From: Anaerolinea thermophila UNI-1 | GTDB taxonomy: Bacteria > Chloroflexota > Anaerolineae > Anaerolineales > Anaerolineaceae | Assembly (NCBI RefSeq): GCF_000199675.1 | Contig: NC_014960.1 | Coordinates: forward strand, 2,356,001 to 2,420,000 | DNA: 64,000 nucleotides | Direction: 5' to 3' | Shown: piece after piece, positions 33,257 through 43,400 of the stretch | Layout: each line of letters opens with the position of its first letter | Position numbering within the stretch: position 1 is the first letter of the stretch | Notes under the pieces: model-generated | What the model saw: only the letters and a program-made list of their open reading frames with translations | The model's database searches: none | Told to the model about the DNA's origin: nothing | Made by a program: the position numbers and the translations under genes

Positions 33257-34505
33257 GCGGTAACAGCACCCGCAACGGCAGAATATCCAGCGGTTCGGTC
33301 GCCGTGGTGAACGTCCAGCGCACCTCCTGACTGCCCGCCCAGGTCACCCTCATCGTGTAGGTCTTTCCTGCCTGCAGCGGCAGACGGGGTATGATCATCA
33401 GTGCGCCTCGCTCCGCCAGCGCGCTGCGTCCCTGCAGTTCCAGATCGCGGTTCGGATTGTGGTACGACCAGCCGTGAATCACGCAGTGCTCCAGCAGGGT
33501 ACTGCCCTGCTGCAGGGTGGTGGACGCAATCGTCCCCGGCGGGTAGGGCAGGTACATTGCCAGCAGCGCTGCACCCGTCGGCGCCGTGTAGCCCGGGCAG
33601 GCCGTCAGCGGGTCGGGCTGCGCCAGCCCGTTGTACGAGAGCACCGGCAGCGTCCCGTTGTCCTTCGGGAAGGTGGTCGGCGCGGGAACCAGGCTCCAGT
33701 CCTGCCCGTGGAACACATCCAGCGCCGCGGCGCTGTAAGAACCGCTCCACACCGTTTCCAGCCGCGCGCTGCCAAAGCCCACTTCCACCAGCCGCCCGTC
33801 CAGCGCGTTCAGCGCATGGAACGGCGACGCCATCATCGCATCCACCGCCTGCTCATCGCCCGGGAACACATCCACCCCAAATGCAAGATTTGCCGCCTGC
33901 CCGCACGCATCGCCTTCAATCGTGTACCCCGGCAGTTCAGGGTCTTCCGTGTGCGCCGCAATCCCGTTGTTCACCATCCAGCGGGCATGCGCCCGGCAGG
34001 CGGAATGCAGTTCCAGATTGCCGCTCACCGCAGGCAGTCCCGCCAGCGAACGCCACCAGTTCAACCGTCCCACCGCCGCGACCGGGTCGTACACCGGTGG
34101 CGGTAACGGCGTGCCGCTACTCATAATCAGCGGCAGGTACACCCGGAAGGTCGCGCCTGCCTGCGCCGGGAACAGGCGCACGTCCCACGTCGTCACCGCA
34201 TCCACCGCCGTGCCGCTGCGCACTTGCGTCTCGTATCCGTCCTTCGATACCACCACCTCATACGGCTCCAGACGCGGGATTTTCAGGATGAACGCCTGCC
34301 GTTCGGCGTTCCACACCCCGTAACGGGTGCAGGCGTCCGCAGGCAGACCCTCACAGAGCGGGTTCTCCACCTGCGCATCTGCCAGCACCACTCCCGTCAC
34401 GCCGTCCCGCACCGTGACCCACATCTCCACCCACGGCAGGCTCTGCGCCTGCACGGGGAGAACCAGAAAAGCCATCTGCAAGACAACCAGAAGCGCCCGC
34501 TTCAT
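33246..34505 (-). CDS. Secreted CAP/SCP-domain protein
   Basis: 419 residues from ATG 34505 (GGGAGGGTAGC in front). After a signal peptide (MKRALLVVLQMAFLVLPVQA) comes a small beta-sandwich like a carboxypeptidase regulatory domain (res ~25-110), then a CAP-like domain with LNWWRSLAGLPAV, LHSACRAHARWMV and IAAHTED. The C-terminal ~130 residues resemble an Ig-like or fibronectin-like domain. CAP proteins bind surface molecules or cleave peptides; the role at the pilus is unknown. The frame extends upstream into the TadC gene, but that part is not coding. Confidence 0.75.
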   Translation of the reverse strand: MKRALLVVLQMAFLVLPVQAQSLPWVEMWVTVRDGVTGVVLADAQVENPLCEGLPADACTRYGVWNAERQAFILKIPRLEPYEVVVSKDGYETQVRSGTAVDAVTTWDVRLFPAQAGATFRVYLPLIMSSGTPLPPPVYDPVAAVGRLNWWRSLAGLPAVSGNLELHSACRAHARWMVNNGIAAHTEDPELPGYTIEGDACGQAANLAFGVDVFPGDEQAVDAMMASPFHALNALDGRLVEVGFGSARLETVWSGSYSAAALDVFHGQDWSLVPAPTTFPKDNGTLPVLSYNGLAQPDPLTACPGYTAPTGAALLAMYLPYPPGTIASTTLQQGSTLLEHCVIHGWSYHNPNRDLELQGRSALAERGALMIIPRLPLQAGKTYTMRVTWAGSQEVRWTFTTATEPLDILPLRVLLPHGD

Positions 34506-34510
34506 GCTAC

Positions 34511-35377
34511 CTACCCTCCCAGGAAGATTTGCAGCACCGGACGCAGGGAGGCAAACAAAAGCAGTCCCACGAACGGCACAAAGAAGAACAGCGCCACCAC
34601 CAGCGTCAGACGTGAATCCAGCTTCTCCACCTCGCTTTGCAAACGCGCCCGGTATTCCTGTCCCAGCGCACGGGCGATTTCGCTCATCAACGCCGCTCCC
34701 GCCACCCCCTTCGACGCCACCAGATCCAGTTGACTGCCAAAGGCGTGCAGGGCAGGTATGCCCGAGTGTCCCATCACTTCCACCAGCGTCCCGCCAATCG
34801 GTTTGCGCGAGAACAGCGGGCGCCCCGTCTGGCGGCTCTGCTCCACCGCCTCTTTCAGCAGCGCCGAAAGCGGGCCAGGTATCGCCGCCGCCCGCGCTAC
34901 CGCCACGTCCGGAGCGGTGCCTGCCGCCAGTTCTGCGGCAATCAGCGCCGCCGTCTCCGGCAGGGTGCGGAACACCCGCTTGCGTACCGTGTTCGCCTTT
35001 GACCGCAGCCGCACCAGCGGGTAGGCGAACGCCATCACCGGCACCAGCAGACTCAGCGGCGCCGGGTTGACCATCACCACCAGCAAGCCTGCTCCAGCAA
35101 ACAGCAAACTCTGGAACACCACTCCGCCCAGGCTCTGCCCGAGGTACTGCCCGCCCCGCTGCGCCCAGCGCAGGTGATCCTCCCAGGTCTTCAGCGACAG
35201 CAGTCTGCCCGCCACCGCCTCCCCGATGGCTTCCTGCCTGCTCTGCTTTGGCGTTTGCGCAGCGTAATAGTCCTGCAGGGCTCGGGCGGTCTTCCCCCCG
35301 CCGATTTTCACGTTCTGCGCAATGCCCCACGCCAGCAGCGCCAGGGATACCGGCATCAGCAACTGATTTACGTCCAT
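34511..35377 (-). CDS. tadC: TadC-like inner-membrane platform protein
   Basis: 288 residues of the type II secretion F family. Hydrophobic helices flank a cytosolic four-helix domain with RVFRTLPETAALIAAELAAG and GRPLFSRKPIG. TadB and TadC together form the platform on which TadA works. ATG 35377 follows GGAGGTGAGCG. Its start lies 3 bases after the stop of a 32-residue peptide. Confidence 0.8.
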   Translation of the reverse strand: MDVNQLLMPVSLALLAWGIAQNVKIGGGKTARALQDYYAAQTPKQSRQEAIGEAVAGRLLSLKTWEDHLRWAQRGGQYLGQSLGGVVFQSLLFAGAGLLVVMVNPAPLSLLVPVMAFAYPLVRLRSKANTVRKRVFRTLPETAALIAAELAAGTAPDVAVARAAAIPGPLSALLKEAVEQSRQTGRPLFSRKPIGGTLVEVMGHSGIPALHAFGSQLDLVASKGVAGAALMSEIARALGQEYRARLQSEVEKLDSRLTLVVALFFFVPFVGLLLFASLRPVLQIFLGG

Positions 35378-35380
35378 CGC

Positions 35381-35479
35381 TCACCTCCGCAGTTCCGACA
35401 GGTCAATCAGGCGGGCTACCACAAAGCCCAGAGTCACCCCGACAGACAGTCCGGTAAAAAACAATACCCACTCGTTCAT
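35381..35479 (-). CDS. Tiny (32 aa) membrane peptide between tadB and tadC
   Basis: MNEWVLFFTGLSVGVTLGFV followed by VARLIDLSELRR: a single membrane helix with a basic end. It overlaps the TadB stop (ATGA at 35476-35479), has GGGAGGTGATGG just upstream, and ends 3 bases before tadC. Such tight coupling argues that it is translated. Possibly a subunit that bridges the two platform proteins. Confidence 0.65.
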   Translation of the reverse strand: MNEWVLFFTGLSVGVTLGFVVARLIDLSELRR

Positions 35480-36399
35480 TCCATCACCTCCCGGATCATG
35501 TCACCAATCACGTTCCAGCCCAGCGCCGCCCATGCCAGCGCCAGCAGCAATCCAATCTGCACCGCGGGGGTGTCGAACAGACCGCCCCCGGCGGCGCTCG
35601 ACATGGCGACCACCAGCGATCCGCCCAGCGCCAGCAGGATCACCCGCACCGTACCCCATGCGCCGTCCGCCTTCGCCGCCGCCATGGCTCTGCCTTCGAG
35701 GATGGACGCCAGATTGTCGCTCGCCAGCCGAAACGCTTCCACGTAGCCGCTCCCGCCCGTCTCCCACAGACGCTCAATCTCCATCACCGCCATCATCAGC
35801 GAGGGCGAGATCGCCGCGGCTTCGTCCTGCATCTCCTCCAGTCCCCTGCGTCCGCCGGTCTGAATGGCTGCCAGCAGGCGCTTCATCCACGCCTGCAGCG
35901 GTCCCGCCGGGTCAAGACTGGCGGTCACGTCCGCTATGGCTTCCGGCACGTTGGGGGTCGCCTGAATCGTGGCGCTCATGCGCAGCAGGAAGGTGGGCAG
36001 TTCCTTCTCCAGCGCCAGTCTCATCTTCTGCCATGCCCCGTTCACCTGCCCGCTCACCACCACCCAGCCCAGCACCGGCGCCAGCAGGTACAGCACCGCA
36101 GGCACGCCCAGAAAGACCAGCGCCGCCCAGAAGACCAGGGTAAGCGCGCCCATTGCTCCGTAGTAGTACAGGCTCTCCCTGCCTGCCGCGTTCAGCCGGT
36201 ACTGCAGCGCCGCCAGCCGCACCTTGTGCTCAAACGAGCCGGTGCGGATGGGACGCTCTTCCTGCGGGGTCAGGGGCTGGTAGTAGTCCGCCAGCGTTTT
36301 CGCCGCCCGTCCTCGCTGCTTCGCAACCGCTTCCAGCGCGTAGTAGGCAAACGCCGCCAGTGAAATTGCCATGAGAATCTGCGGTAAGTACACCGTCAT
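35476..36399 (-). CDS. tadB: TadB-like inner-membrane platform protein
   Basis: 307 residues, type II secretion F family. The cytosolic core has LEKELPTFLLRMSATIQATP and LMMAVMEIERLWETGG, between N- and C-terminal membrane helices. AGGAGGGTGAGGC precedes ATG 36399. It is 3 bases downstream of tadA. Confidence 0.8.
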   Translation of the reverse strand: MTVYLPQILMAISLAAFAYYALEAVAKQRGRAAKTLADYYQPLTPQEERPIRTGSFEHKVRLAALQYRLNAAGRESLYYYGAMGALTLVFWAALVFLGVPAVLYLLAPVLGWVVVSGQVNGAWQKMRLALEKELPTFLLRMSATIQATPNVPEAIADVTASLDPAGPLQAWMKRLLAAIQTGGRRGLEEMQDEAAAISPSLMMAVMEIERLWETGGSGYVEAFRLASDNLASILEGRAMAAAKADGAWGTVRVILLALGGSLVVAMSSAAGGGLFDTPAVQIGLLLALAWAALGWNVIGDMIREVME

Positions 36400-36402
36400 G
36401 CC

Positions 36403-37632
36403 TCACCCTCCTCTCCGGCGGGTAAAGGCTTCCATGCGCTCCTCTCCCGCCTGGTACAACCGGCGGAAGGTGACGTTCCCGCCCTTCAGTTCAGGGTTCA
36501 CCTCCCACACACCCAGCACCTGCCGCTTTCCTTCCCGCCAGCCCACCTGCACCACCATATCCACCGCCATCGCGAACATCTCCTTGGCGGCTTCGATACG
36601 CACCTGCGCATCCGCCCACATCAGCACGCCCAGACGATGAATCGCCGCTTCGGGTCCTTCCGCGTGCAGCGTGCTCAATCCGGGATGGTCGCTCATCTGC
36701 GCCCGGAACAGCGACAGCGCTGCCGTGCCTGTGCGCACTTCGCCCACGATCAGCCAGTTCGGCGCCATGCGCATGGCGTCATCCACCCCGTCCGAGAGGC
36801 TGTACCCGGGTACGTCGCTGCCCACCACCTGCGGACGCGCTTCCAGCGTGACCACGTTCTCGTGCGGCAGCCAGATTTCCTCCGGATCCTCAATCTTCAC
36901 AATCCGCGCCGTCCGGGGAATGCCGTGCGCCAGCGCCGAGAGGAAGGTGGTTTTCCCGGTCGCCGTCCCCCCGATCACCAGCACCCGCAAGCCCTGCGCC
37001 ACACCGTCCAACAGCGTCTCCATGACCGCTTGCGGACACATCCCCCACGCCACAATTTGCTCCGGCGGCACCGGGCGCGGCTCGAACAGGCGGATGTTAA
37101 TCGCCGGATACCCCAGCCCCGGCGCAAGGACGGGATGCACGATTTTCACCCGTGCTCCGCCCATGCCCTCCATGCGCGGCAGTTTGGCGTCCACGCTCGG
37201 CTGGGCTTCCGAGATTGCCCGCCCAATCGGCGCCAGCAAAGCCTCCACGCTGCGCCAGGTCTCATCCAGCGATGGCTGGCGGTTGTGCTTCTCGAAATAG
37301 CGTTCCCCTTTGCGCAGGATCCAGATCGTCCCGTCCGGGTTCAGGCTGATTTCGCTCAAATCCGTGCGCGTCGGCGGGAGCAGTTCATCCAGCGCTCCCA
37401 GTCCACCAATCCGTCCCGCCACCGCTTTCGCCAGCGCCGCCTGAAGGTTGGGTTGCAGCGCCACTCCCACCCGGGTGGCGGCGCTGGACACCGCCGCCTG
37501 CGCCCGGGCCTGTAACTGCTGCCGGTCGCGCAGCACCGCCAGGGGTAAGCCCTGCAGTTCCTTCGCCGCCATCTCCACGATCTGCGCTTCCTGCTGCGGC
37601 GTGACCTGTGCCATCAGTTCCAGCCAGCTCAT
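36403..37632 (-). CDS. tadA: TadA/CpaF-type pilus assembly ATPase
   Basis: 409 residues. Walker A is VIGGTATGKTTFL, Walker B-like and Asp-box strands are RIVKIEDPEEIWLP and NWLIVGEVRTGTAAL, and HPGLSTLHAEGPEAAI is the conserved His box. This motor drives Flp pilus polymerisation. The start overlaps the TadZ stop (ATGA). The short N-terminus, lacking a FHA-type domain, is normal. Confidence 0.92.
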   Translation of the reverse strand: MSWLELMAQVTPQQEAQIVEMAAKELQGLPLAVLRDRQQLQARAQAAVSSAATRVGVALQPNLQAALAKAVAGRIGGLGALDELLPPTRTDLSEISLNPDGTIWILRKGERYFEKHNRQPSLDETWRSVEALLAPIGRAISEAQPSVDAKLPRMEGMGGARVKIVHPVLAPGLGYPAINIRLFEPRPVPPEQIVAWGMCPQAVMETLLDGVAQGLRVLVIGGTATGKTTFLSALAHGIPRTARIVKIEDPEEIWLPHENVVTLEARPQVVGSDVPGYSLSDGVDDAMRMAPNWLIVGEVRTGTAALSLFRAQMSDHPGLSTLHAEGPEAAIHRLGVLMWADAQVRIEAAKEMFAMAVDMVVQVGWREGKRQVLGVWEVNPELKGGNVTFRRLYQAGEERMEAFTRRRGG

Positions 37633-38933
37633 ACCTTCACCCTCACCCCAAAGATTTCAAAAGTTTTCTTTCCGCTCCCGTTTTGCGGTACACCCGCCGC
37701 CGCTCCCTGCGTCGAGAACAGCGCATCCGCCAGCGGTTTCAAACTGCGTGCAAAGGTATCGCTGGCGTTCAGGGGCAGTTTGCGCGCATCCTGCGCCTCA
37801 CCCACCCGCGGCTCGTCCGGTATCTGCGCCGCCACCGGCGGGAAGGGTCTGCCCAGCAGGGTGGAAGCGGCTTTGTGCCACTCGTCCGCTCCCATGCGTG
37901 CGCCGGTGCGGTTCAACGCCACGTATACCCCCGCCGCGGGAATGTGGTGTTCGCCTGCCAGCCGCTCCACCACCGTGCGGTAGGCTTCCACCGTGCGCAT
38001 CACCCCTTCCAGCGAGGGACGCGCCACCAGCACCAGCGTATTCGCCGCCGCCAGTGCGGCTGACGCCAGCGCCGTCGGAGGGGCATCCAGCACGATCACC
38101 GCGTAGCCCATGTAGGCAGCCGTCAGCACCAGCTTGGGAACGCTCTCCGGCGCATCCAGCGGCGTGTTCATCGCCCGTGCTTCGCTCAGCACGTCCGGGA
38201 AGCCTGCCAGTACGTCCAGCGTGTCCACCTTTTGCAGCGCCAGTTTCAGCCCTTCTGCGGTCGGGTTGGCGCGCCAGTGGTTCAGGTTCGGCTCCGGTTT
38301 CAGTCCCAGGATAAGCGGCAGGTCGTCCGGCGCTCCCAGTCCCACCAGCAGGGTGGGCAGTCCCCGCCGTGCCGCCTCATACGCCAGGTTGCTGGCCAGC
38401 GTCGTCTTGCCTACCCCGCCCGCCTGATTCCACACCGCCACCACCCGCAAGCCCAGCGGCGCGCCTCCGGCTCCCATGCCGCTCTGCGGGCGGTTCCACA
38501 GCGCCTCCATACCGGCGCTCATGCGCGCCTGCCGCTGCGCCTGTGCCGCGGCGTACATCTCTCCCGCGATGGCTACCAGGTTCAAATCGCCCTTGTACAC
38601 CCCCTTCACGCAGGGCACCTGTGCAATGCTGTCCATTGCTTCCCGCGACGCTTCCAGCGGCAGCAGCACATACGCCGCCCCGTGGTAGCGCGTCAGGGTC
38701 TCCAGCAGCGGCTGCGGGCCCGGGTAAATGGTGGCGTCCAGCAGCAGCACATCCGGGTTGGTCACCAGTTTGCTGTTCAGGTCCTGCGGATCGGTTGCCT
38801 GCATGGCTACCCGGAAGCGGGCATCTGCCGCCAGCGCCGTGTACCAGGCCTGCAGGCGCGGGATTTGTCCCGCCAGCAATACCGTCACCGCATCCGCCGC
38901 CTGCTGCAAATTCATACCTGGATGGTTCCACAT
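37629..38933 (-). CDS. tadZ: TadZ/CpaE-type ATPase
   Basis: 434 residues from ATG 38933 (GGGAGGTGCAGCC in front). A receiver-like N-terminal domain (NPDVLLLDATIYPGPQPLL at ~60) is followed by a MinD/ParA-type ATPase with the deviant Walker A VWNQAGGVGKTTLASNL (~res 185) and VIVLDAPPTALA. TadZ localises the pilus machine in the cell. It lies next to tadA, as in most tad loci. Confidence 0.85.
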   Translation of the reverse strand: MWNHPGMNLQQAADAVTVLLAGQIPRLQAWYTALAADARFRVAMQATDPQDLNSKLVTNPDVLLLDATIYPGPQPLLETLTRYHGAAYVLLPLEASREAMDSIAQVPCVKGVYKGDLNLVAIAGEMYAAAQAQRQARMSAGMEALWNRPQSGMGAGGAPLGLRVVAVWNQAGGVGKTTLASNLAYEAARRGLPTLLVGLGAPDDLPLILGLKPEPNLNHWRANPTAEGLKLALQKVDTLDVLAGFPDVLSEARAMNTPLDAPESVPKLVLTAAYMGYAVIVLDAPPTALASAALAAANTLVLVARPSLEGVMRTVEAYRTVVERLAGEHHIPAAGVYVALNRTGARMGADEWHKAASTLLGRPFPPVAAQIPDEPRVGEAQDARKLPLNASDTFARSLKPLADALFSTQGAAAGVPQNGSGKKTFEIFGVRVKV

Positions 38934-38946
38934 GGCTGCACCTCCC

Positions 38947-39819
38947 TCAGGGTTTCTTCGTGGGTTCAGGAGTAGAGACCGCTTCCGCATCCTGCGCAGG
39001 CGCCGCGCCGGTCGGGGTGGGCGTCAGGGTCGCCCCGGGTGTGACCGCAATCCCCTGCAGAGAAAGCCCGCTGGTGATCACCTCGCCGTTTGCCTTCTCC
39101 GGCTCCAGCACCAGCCCAAACTGCGCTCCCTGCGCCGAGAGCGCCGGAAGCAGATCCACCAGATACACCGGCAGGGTTTCGTTCATCGCCCCCAGCAAAC
39201 TGAAGTCGTACACCACGCTCTTCGCCTCCACCGGCACCGCCAGCACCACCAGCCCTTTTGCCGTTCCGCCCGTGTCCACCGCTCCGCCGGTGGATGACCC
39301 ACCGCCGAACAGTCCACCGCCCGCGGCAGGCGTGCCCTGCGGCGCAGGGGCTTCCTCACGGCGGAAGGCGGGATCAATCCACAGCACCCGCAGACCGCCT
39401 GCAATGTACTTGGCAAAGGTCTGCTGGCTGGCGTTCACGATCACCGTCACCCCCACCCGGTCGCCGGGTTTGAGCAGTCCCGCCAACCCCTGCGCGGCAG
39501 TGACCGAAAGCGCCACGGCGCGCTCGTTGGGCCGCAGTTCCAGCGTCTCTCCGCCCAGGTGGACGGGCAGTACCGGGTCTCCGGCGCTGCGCGCCACCCG
39601 CAGCCGCTGCCCCACCAGGCTCTGCGGGTCGCTCACCGCCCCCTCCGGCGCCAGGCTTTTGGGCAGTTCCTTCGCCGTCAGGTCGCCCTCCGTCAGTACC
39701 CGTCCTTCGGGCAGATCGCCCGCCGCCACCACCACACTCACCTGCGGCTCGGGCTGGTTCAGCGCCAGCGCCACCGCAAACACGACTATCGCCAGAACAA
39801 GAGGGATAAACTTCTTCAT
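38947..39819 (-). CDS. rcpC: RcpC/CpaB-type SAF-domain protein
   Basis: 290 residues from ATG 39819 (AAAGGAGAAAGC in front). One N-terminal membrane helix, a SAF-like region (AAGDLPEGRVLTEGDLTAKE) and a RcpC/CpaB-type second domain with KPGDRVGVTVIVN. A Pro/Thr/Ala tail ends in EPTKKP. In two-membrane bacteria RcpC works with a secretin; no secretin gene is seen here, as expected for a monoderm. Confidence 0.8.
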   Translation of the reverse strand: MKKFIPLVLAIVVFAVALALNQPEPQVSVVVAAGDLPEGRVLTEGDLTAKELPKSLAPEGAVSDPQSLVGQRLRVARSAGDPVLPVHLGGETLELRPNERAVALSVTAAQGLAGLLKPGDRVGVTVIVNASQQTFAKYIAGGLRVLWIDPAFRREEAPAPQGTPAAGGGLFGGGSSTGGAVDTGGTAKGLVVLAVPVEAKSVVYDFSLLGAMNETLPVYLVDLLPALSAQGAQFGLVLEPEKANGEVITSGLSLQGIAVTPGATLTPTPTGAAPAQDAEAVSTPEPTKKP

Positions 39820-40016
39820 GCTTTCTCCTTTTCGTTTGTGTATTTTTGTTTCTGCACGGCCAGCCATGCGGCTATGTCGGAGATTTCTCTCATGCCGTAG
39901 TCCAGCAGTTTCCAGTCTCCCTGCGGTTCGCGCTCCAGGATGAGCACGAATACCTCATCGAACAATCGCCGTTCCCGCAGGCGCTCCAGCAGGTGCGTCA
40001 GTTCTTCTTCGCCCAT
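39816..40016 (-). CDS. Small (66 aa) cytosolic protein in the pilus operon
   Basis: Begins MGEEELTHLLERLRERRLFD and contains VFVLILEREPQGDWKLLDYG. It overlaps rcpC by 4 bases and lies 1 base from the next gene, so it is part of the polycistron. No family recognised; the mix of acidic helix and short strands suggests a small alpha/beta fold. Confidence 0.6.
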   Translation of the reverse strand: MGEEELTHLLERLRERRLFDEVFVLILEREPQGDWKLLDYGMREISDIAAWLAVQKQKYTNEKEKA

Positions 40017-40017
40017 C

Positions 40018-40338
40018 TCACGGTCTCCTCGTCCAGGTTGGCTGCGGGGTCGGCATCTCCACCGTGCGCACCGGCGGGATGTCCAGCAGTGGGGTGGGCG
40101 TAGAGCGTTCCTCCACCGTCTCCGTGACCTCCCGGGTCGGGTCTGCGGTCGGGCCCGGCGTCCAGGTCGCCACCGATGACCACCAGCCTGGGGTGCGCGT
40201 TGCCGTGGCGGGCTGCGTCTTCAGGCTCACCACCTGCGGATCCACCCCTCTGCCCGCGCCGGACAGTTCCACGGCCAGCAGTCCCACCAGCAAAACTCCC
40301 GCCAGCAAAAGAAAGATCATGACCGGCTTGATGTTCAT
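40018..40338 (-). CDS. Small anchored protein with Thr/Pro-rich tail
   Basis: 106 residues from ATG 40338 (CGGAGGTTGGAA in front). MNIKPVMIFLLLAGVLLVGL is a membrane anchor or uncleaved signal. The remaining ~80 residues are rich in Thr, Pro and Val, so likely extended outside the cell. No family recognised. Confidence 0.6.
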   Translation of the reverse strand: MNIKPVMIFLLLAGVLLVGLLAVELSGAGRGVDPQVVSLKTQPATATRTPGWWSSVATWTPGPTADPTREVTETVEERSTPTPLLDIPPVRTVEMPTPQPTWTRRP

Positions 40339-40475
40339 TTCCAACCTCCGGCATTCAAAACAACCAGTACGACATACGCCGCGGACAGCAGCAGAGTGAG
40401 AACAACCCAGATGAAACACGCTATGGAGAGCGTCAGGGTCTCGAATGTTTGTTTATCGGTTTTCCAATCGCTCAT
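40335..40475 (-). CDS. Small (46 aa) membrane protein after the VirB4/HerA-like gene
   Basis: MSDWKTDKQTFETLTLSIAC leads into one strong membrane helix and ends VLNAGGWK. It overlaps the ATPase stop (ATGA, 40472-40475) and the next start (40335-40338), so it is coupled on both sides. Size and topology suggest a small channel or pilus-base subunit, but no homology is evident. Confidence 0.65.
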   Translation of the reverse strand: MSDWKTDKQTFETLTLSIACFIWVVLTLLLSAAYVVLVVLNAGGWK

Positions 40476-43400
40476 AACGTAATCCTCCCCAGTTTTGCGG
40501 CAATCTCTTCATCCGTCGGTTCGGGCGCCACCACCGCCAGCGGTCGGAACAGGAACGGCTGCTGCATCTCGCGCTCGAAGGCATACGGGAAGCGCCCCAG
40601 GAACATGCCGATTTGCAGATCCGCCAGAAACCGCCGCCAGGGTTCGTCCACGAACCCTTTTTCGCTGCGCGCAATCCCGCTCAGGACGATGTCCTTGTCT
40701 TTGGGGTTCTTCAGGAAACCCACCACCAGATTGTTGCAACTGCTGATAATGTCCTGCGGGATCAGGCTCGGCGCCTGCGTGATGACGTGCAGGCGGGCTT
40801 TGTACTTGCGCGCGTCCCGGAACATGTCCCCGAAACGCTGGCTCAAACTCACCCCGCCGCTCTCGTCGTCTCCGCCTCCGGCGTCCACCCCGGCAAAAAT
40901 CTTGTTGGCTTCCTCGAAGAAAATCTGCAAAATCGGCTCGTCTGTGTTCACCTCATGCACCCGCCGCGCCACCATGTCCGTGTACAGGTGCCAGCCCGCC
41001 CAGCCCAGCAGGAACGCCTTGCCGAAGTCGTCCAGAAACATGCCCCCCTCGATGATCGCCACTCCCCACGGCTTGGCCAGGTCTTCCATCGGCACGCAGT
41101 CGGGACCGGCGGAAAACTGCGCCGCCGCCGCTCCCTGCACCAGCGCATTCATGCGGTACAGGATGCCTTCCAGTACGCCCGTCAGCATGGTGTCCCGCGG
41201 GTTGACCCGCGAGAGTTTCTCCTCCACCTGCCGGTACAGCGTGCTCAAATCCACCCGGCTCGAACGGTACACCGCCAGCCGCTGCCGCTGCGTCAGGCTC
41301 AATTCCCCCAGCGGCGTCCCGACAGGCGCTTCTGCCACCTCTACCTCGTCCGTCTGGACAAAGCCCCACTGCGCATCTCCGCGCACCTCGCGGTCGTCCA
41401 CCAGCACCCCGGCTTGCAGGTACACCGCCCGCAGGGCGTCCAGCAGTTCCTGCTTCTGCCGCTTCACCCCCAGCCGTGCCACGCTCCCGAAGATGTCCGC
41501 AAACGCCCGCCACTGCGTCTCCGGGTTGATGTTCCTCCCGATTTGCAGCGGGTTCCAGCGCAAGGGTCTGGCTGCCGTCGGCCACAACTGCCGGATGTCC
41601 ACGTGCCCCTCCAGTCCCGGGGCGTTCAGCAGACTGCGCCAGCCTGCGCCGAAGTCCAGCACCACCGTGCGCAAATGCCACTTCAGGGTGGTCTCATAGG
41701 CAAGGCGCATCGCCGCCACGCTCTTCCCGTAGCCGGTATCCGCGGCAAACATGGTGTGGAACAGGCGCTCCGCGTCCAGCCGTACCTGCGCCCGGGTCAG
41801 GTCGCGCGTCAGCGGGCTGTACTGGTGTCCCAGCACCACGTCCCCGGGCATGTTCGGGTAGAAGGTCAGCCCTTTCGGCGTCGGCGCAATCGTCACCACC
41901 GCCGTACTCTCCTCCACCAGTCCAGGCGCGGTGTAGGCGGCCAGCTGCCCTGCCGTGAGCAGCGTGCCGTACTTCGTCCACAGCACCCCGCCGAACGGGT
42001 CGTTCGGGTCGGCTTCCGCATACGGCAGGAACGCCAGGGCGTGCTCCCGCACGCGCGGGTCGTCCGCCCGCACCGTCAGGACGGGGGTGGGTACGGTCGT
42101 GCCGTGAAATGCCTGACTGGCCAGCGTCTCCCCGGCACGCGCGCCTTCCTCCGTGTCCACCAGCAGCAGCGCGTCCGTCATGAAGCCGCCCTCTGCCGCT
42201 GCCTGGTTGACCAGCCCCTCGAACTGCCGCAGGATTTCGGTCAGCCGGTCTGCCACGTCGTCCTCCAGCTGCCACGAACGTCCCACGTTCACCCCCGGCA
42301 CCAGCCCGGTGGAGAAGCCGCCGGTAAACGCCTGCCCGGTCATGCGGGATACCCCCTGCGCCGCGCTCTCGCCTTCGGCGTAACTGCGCCCGTACTGCTC
42401 GCTGGTGGTGTCGGTCGTGCCCCATGATTCGCTCCTGCCCGTTGTGTGCGCCCACATGCGCGACTGAGACCACGATTCGCTGCCGCCCACCGTGGTGGTT
42501 TCGACATGCGATCCACCCACGCTGTCGGCAGTGCCGTGCGTTTCGGCGTGTCCGCTCATCGTGGTGGTGCTGGAGAAACTGCTCCCCCCGCTCATCCACG
42601 ACTGGCTGGCTCCCGCGCTCCATCCGCTCGAGTCGGCCGTCCCCTGCGTACTGCTCACCGCCACCCCTTCAGAGGTCCCGCTGGAGACGCTCTGGCTGCT
42701 CGACTGCGTTCCCGAATAGCCCTCGCTGACCCCGGAACTCCACCCGCCGCCCACGCCCAGAATTTTGGCGTCTGCCGAGTAATTCGTGCTCATGCTTGCC
42801 GAATGGGACAGACTTTCTCCCGTCGAGGTGCTCACCCCGGAAGAGGTGCCGTGCGAGAGGGTCGTCCCGCTCCCGGCGCTTTCCGTGTGGCTTCCCGAGA
42901 CCCCGCTGGAAATGCTCCCCCCGCTTGACCAGGAACTGCCGCTGCCTACCGAGGTCGAGGTGGCGCTGGAATCGGTGGTGGCGTGACTCTCGGTGTGCGA
43001 CCAGGACTGTCCCTCCGAGACCGATTTCGCCCACGACGTGCCCACGCTGTGCGTCTCCGAACCGCCGTTCGTCCAGGCTTCGCTCTTGCCCACGCTGTGG
43101 CTGTCCGAGTGCGCCTGCCCCCAGCCGTGCGACGTCCCCTGTGCGGTTGAGTGCGCCACCGCGCTCGAACCGCCCTGTCCGCCCGATACCGCCTGCCCCA
43201 GCGCCGCCATGAGGGGAATGCCCAGCGAGAAGCCGATGTTCACACTTCCCCGCCGCCGACTGGCAAACTGGCTCGCTACCCGCGCCACTTCCACCAGCGC
43301 CCGCGAGAGGCGCTTGCGGTCTACGTGCTCTGCCGCCACCTGGAAGACGAAATCCTGCCGCAGTTTTGCCAGCCCGCGAAACAGAATTTCGTTCTGTTCC

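Noticed and set aside
33246..35384. A 712-codon minus-strand frame covering the CAP-domain and TadC genes.
   Set aside because: Its first ~290 codons lie in the wrong frame of tadC with low-complexity Gly/Ala/Arg sequence; the CAP-domain gene has its own start and ribosome site at 34,505.
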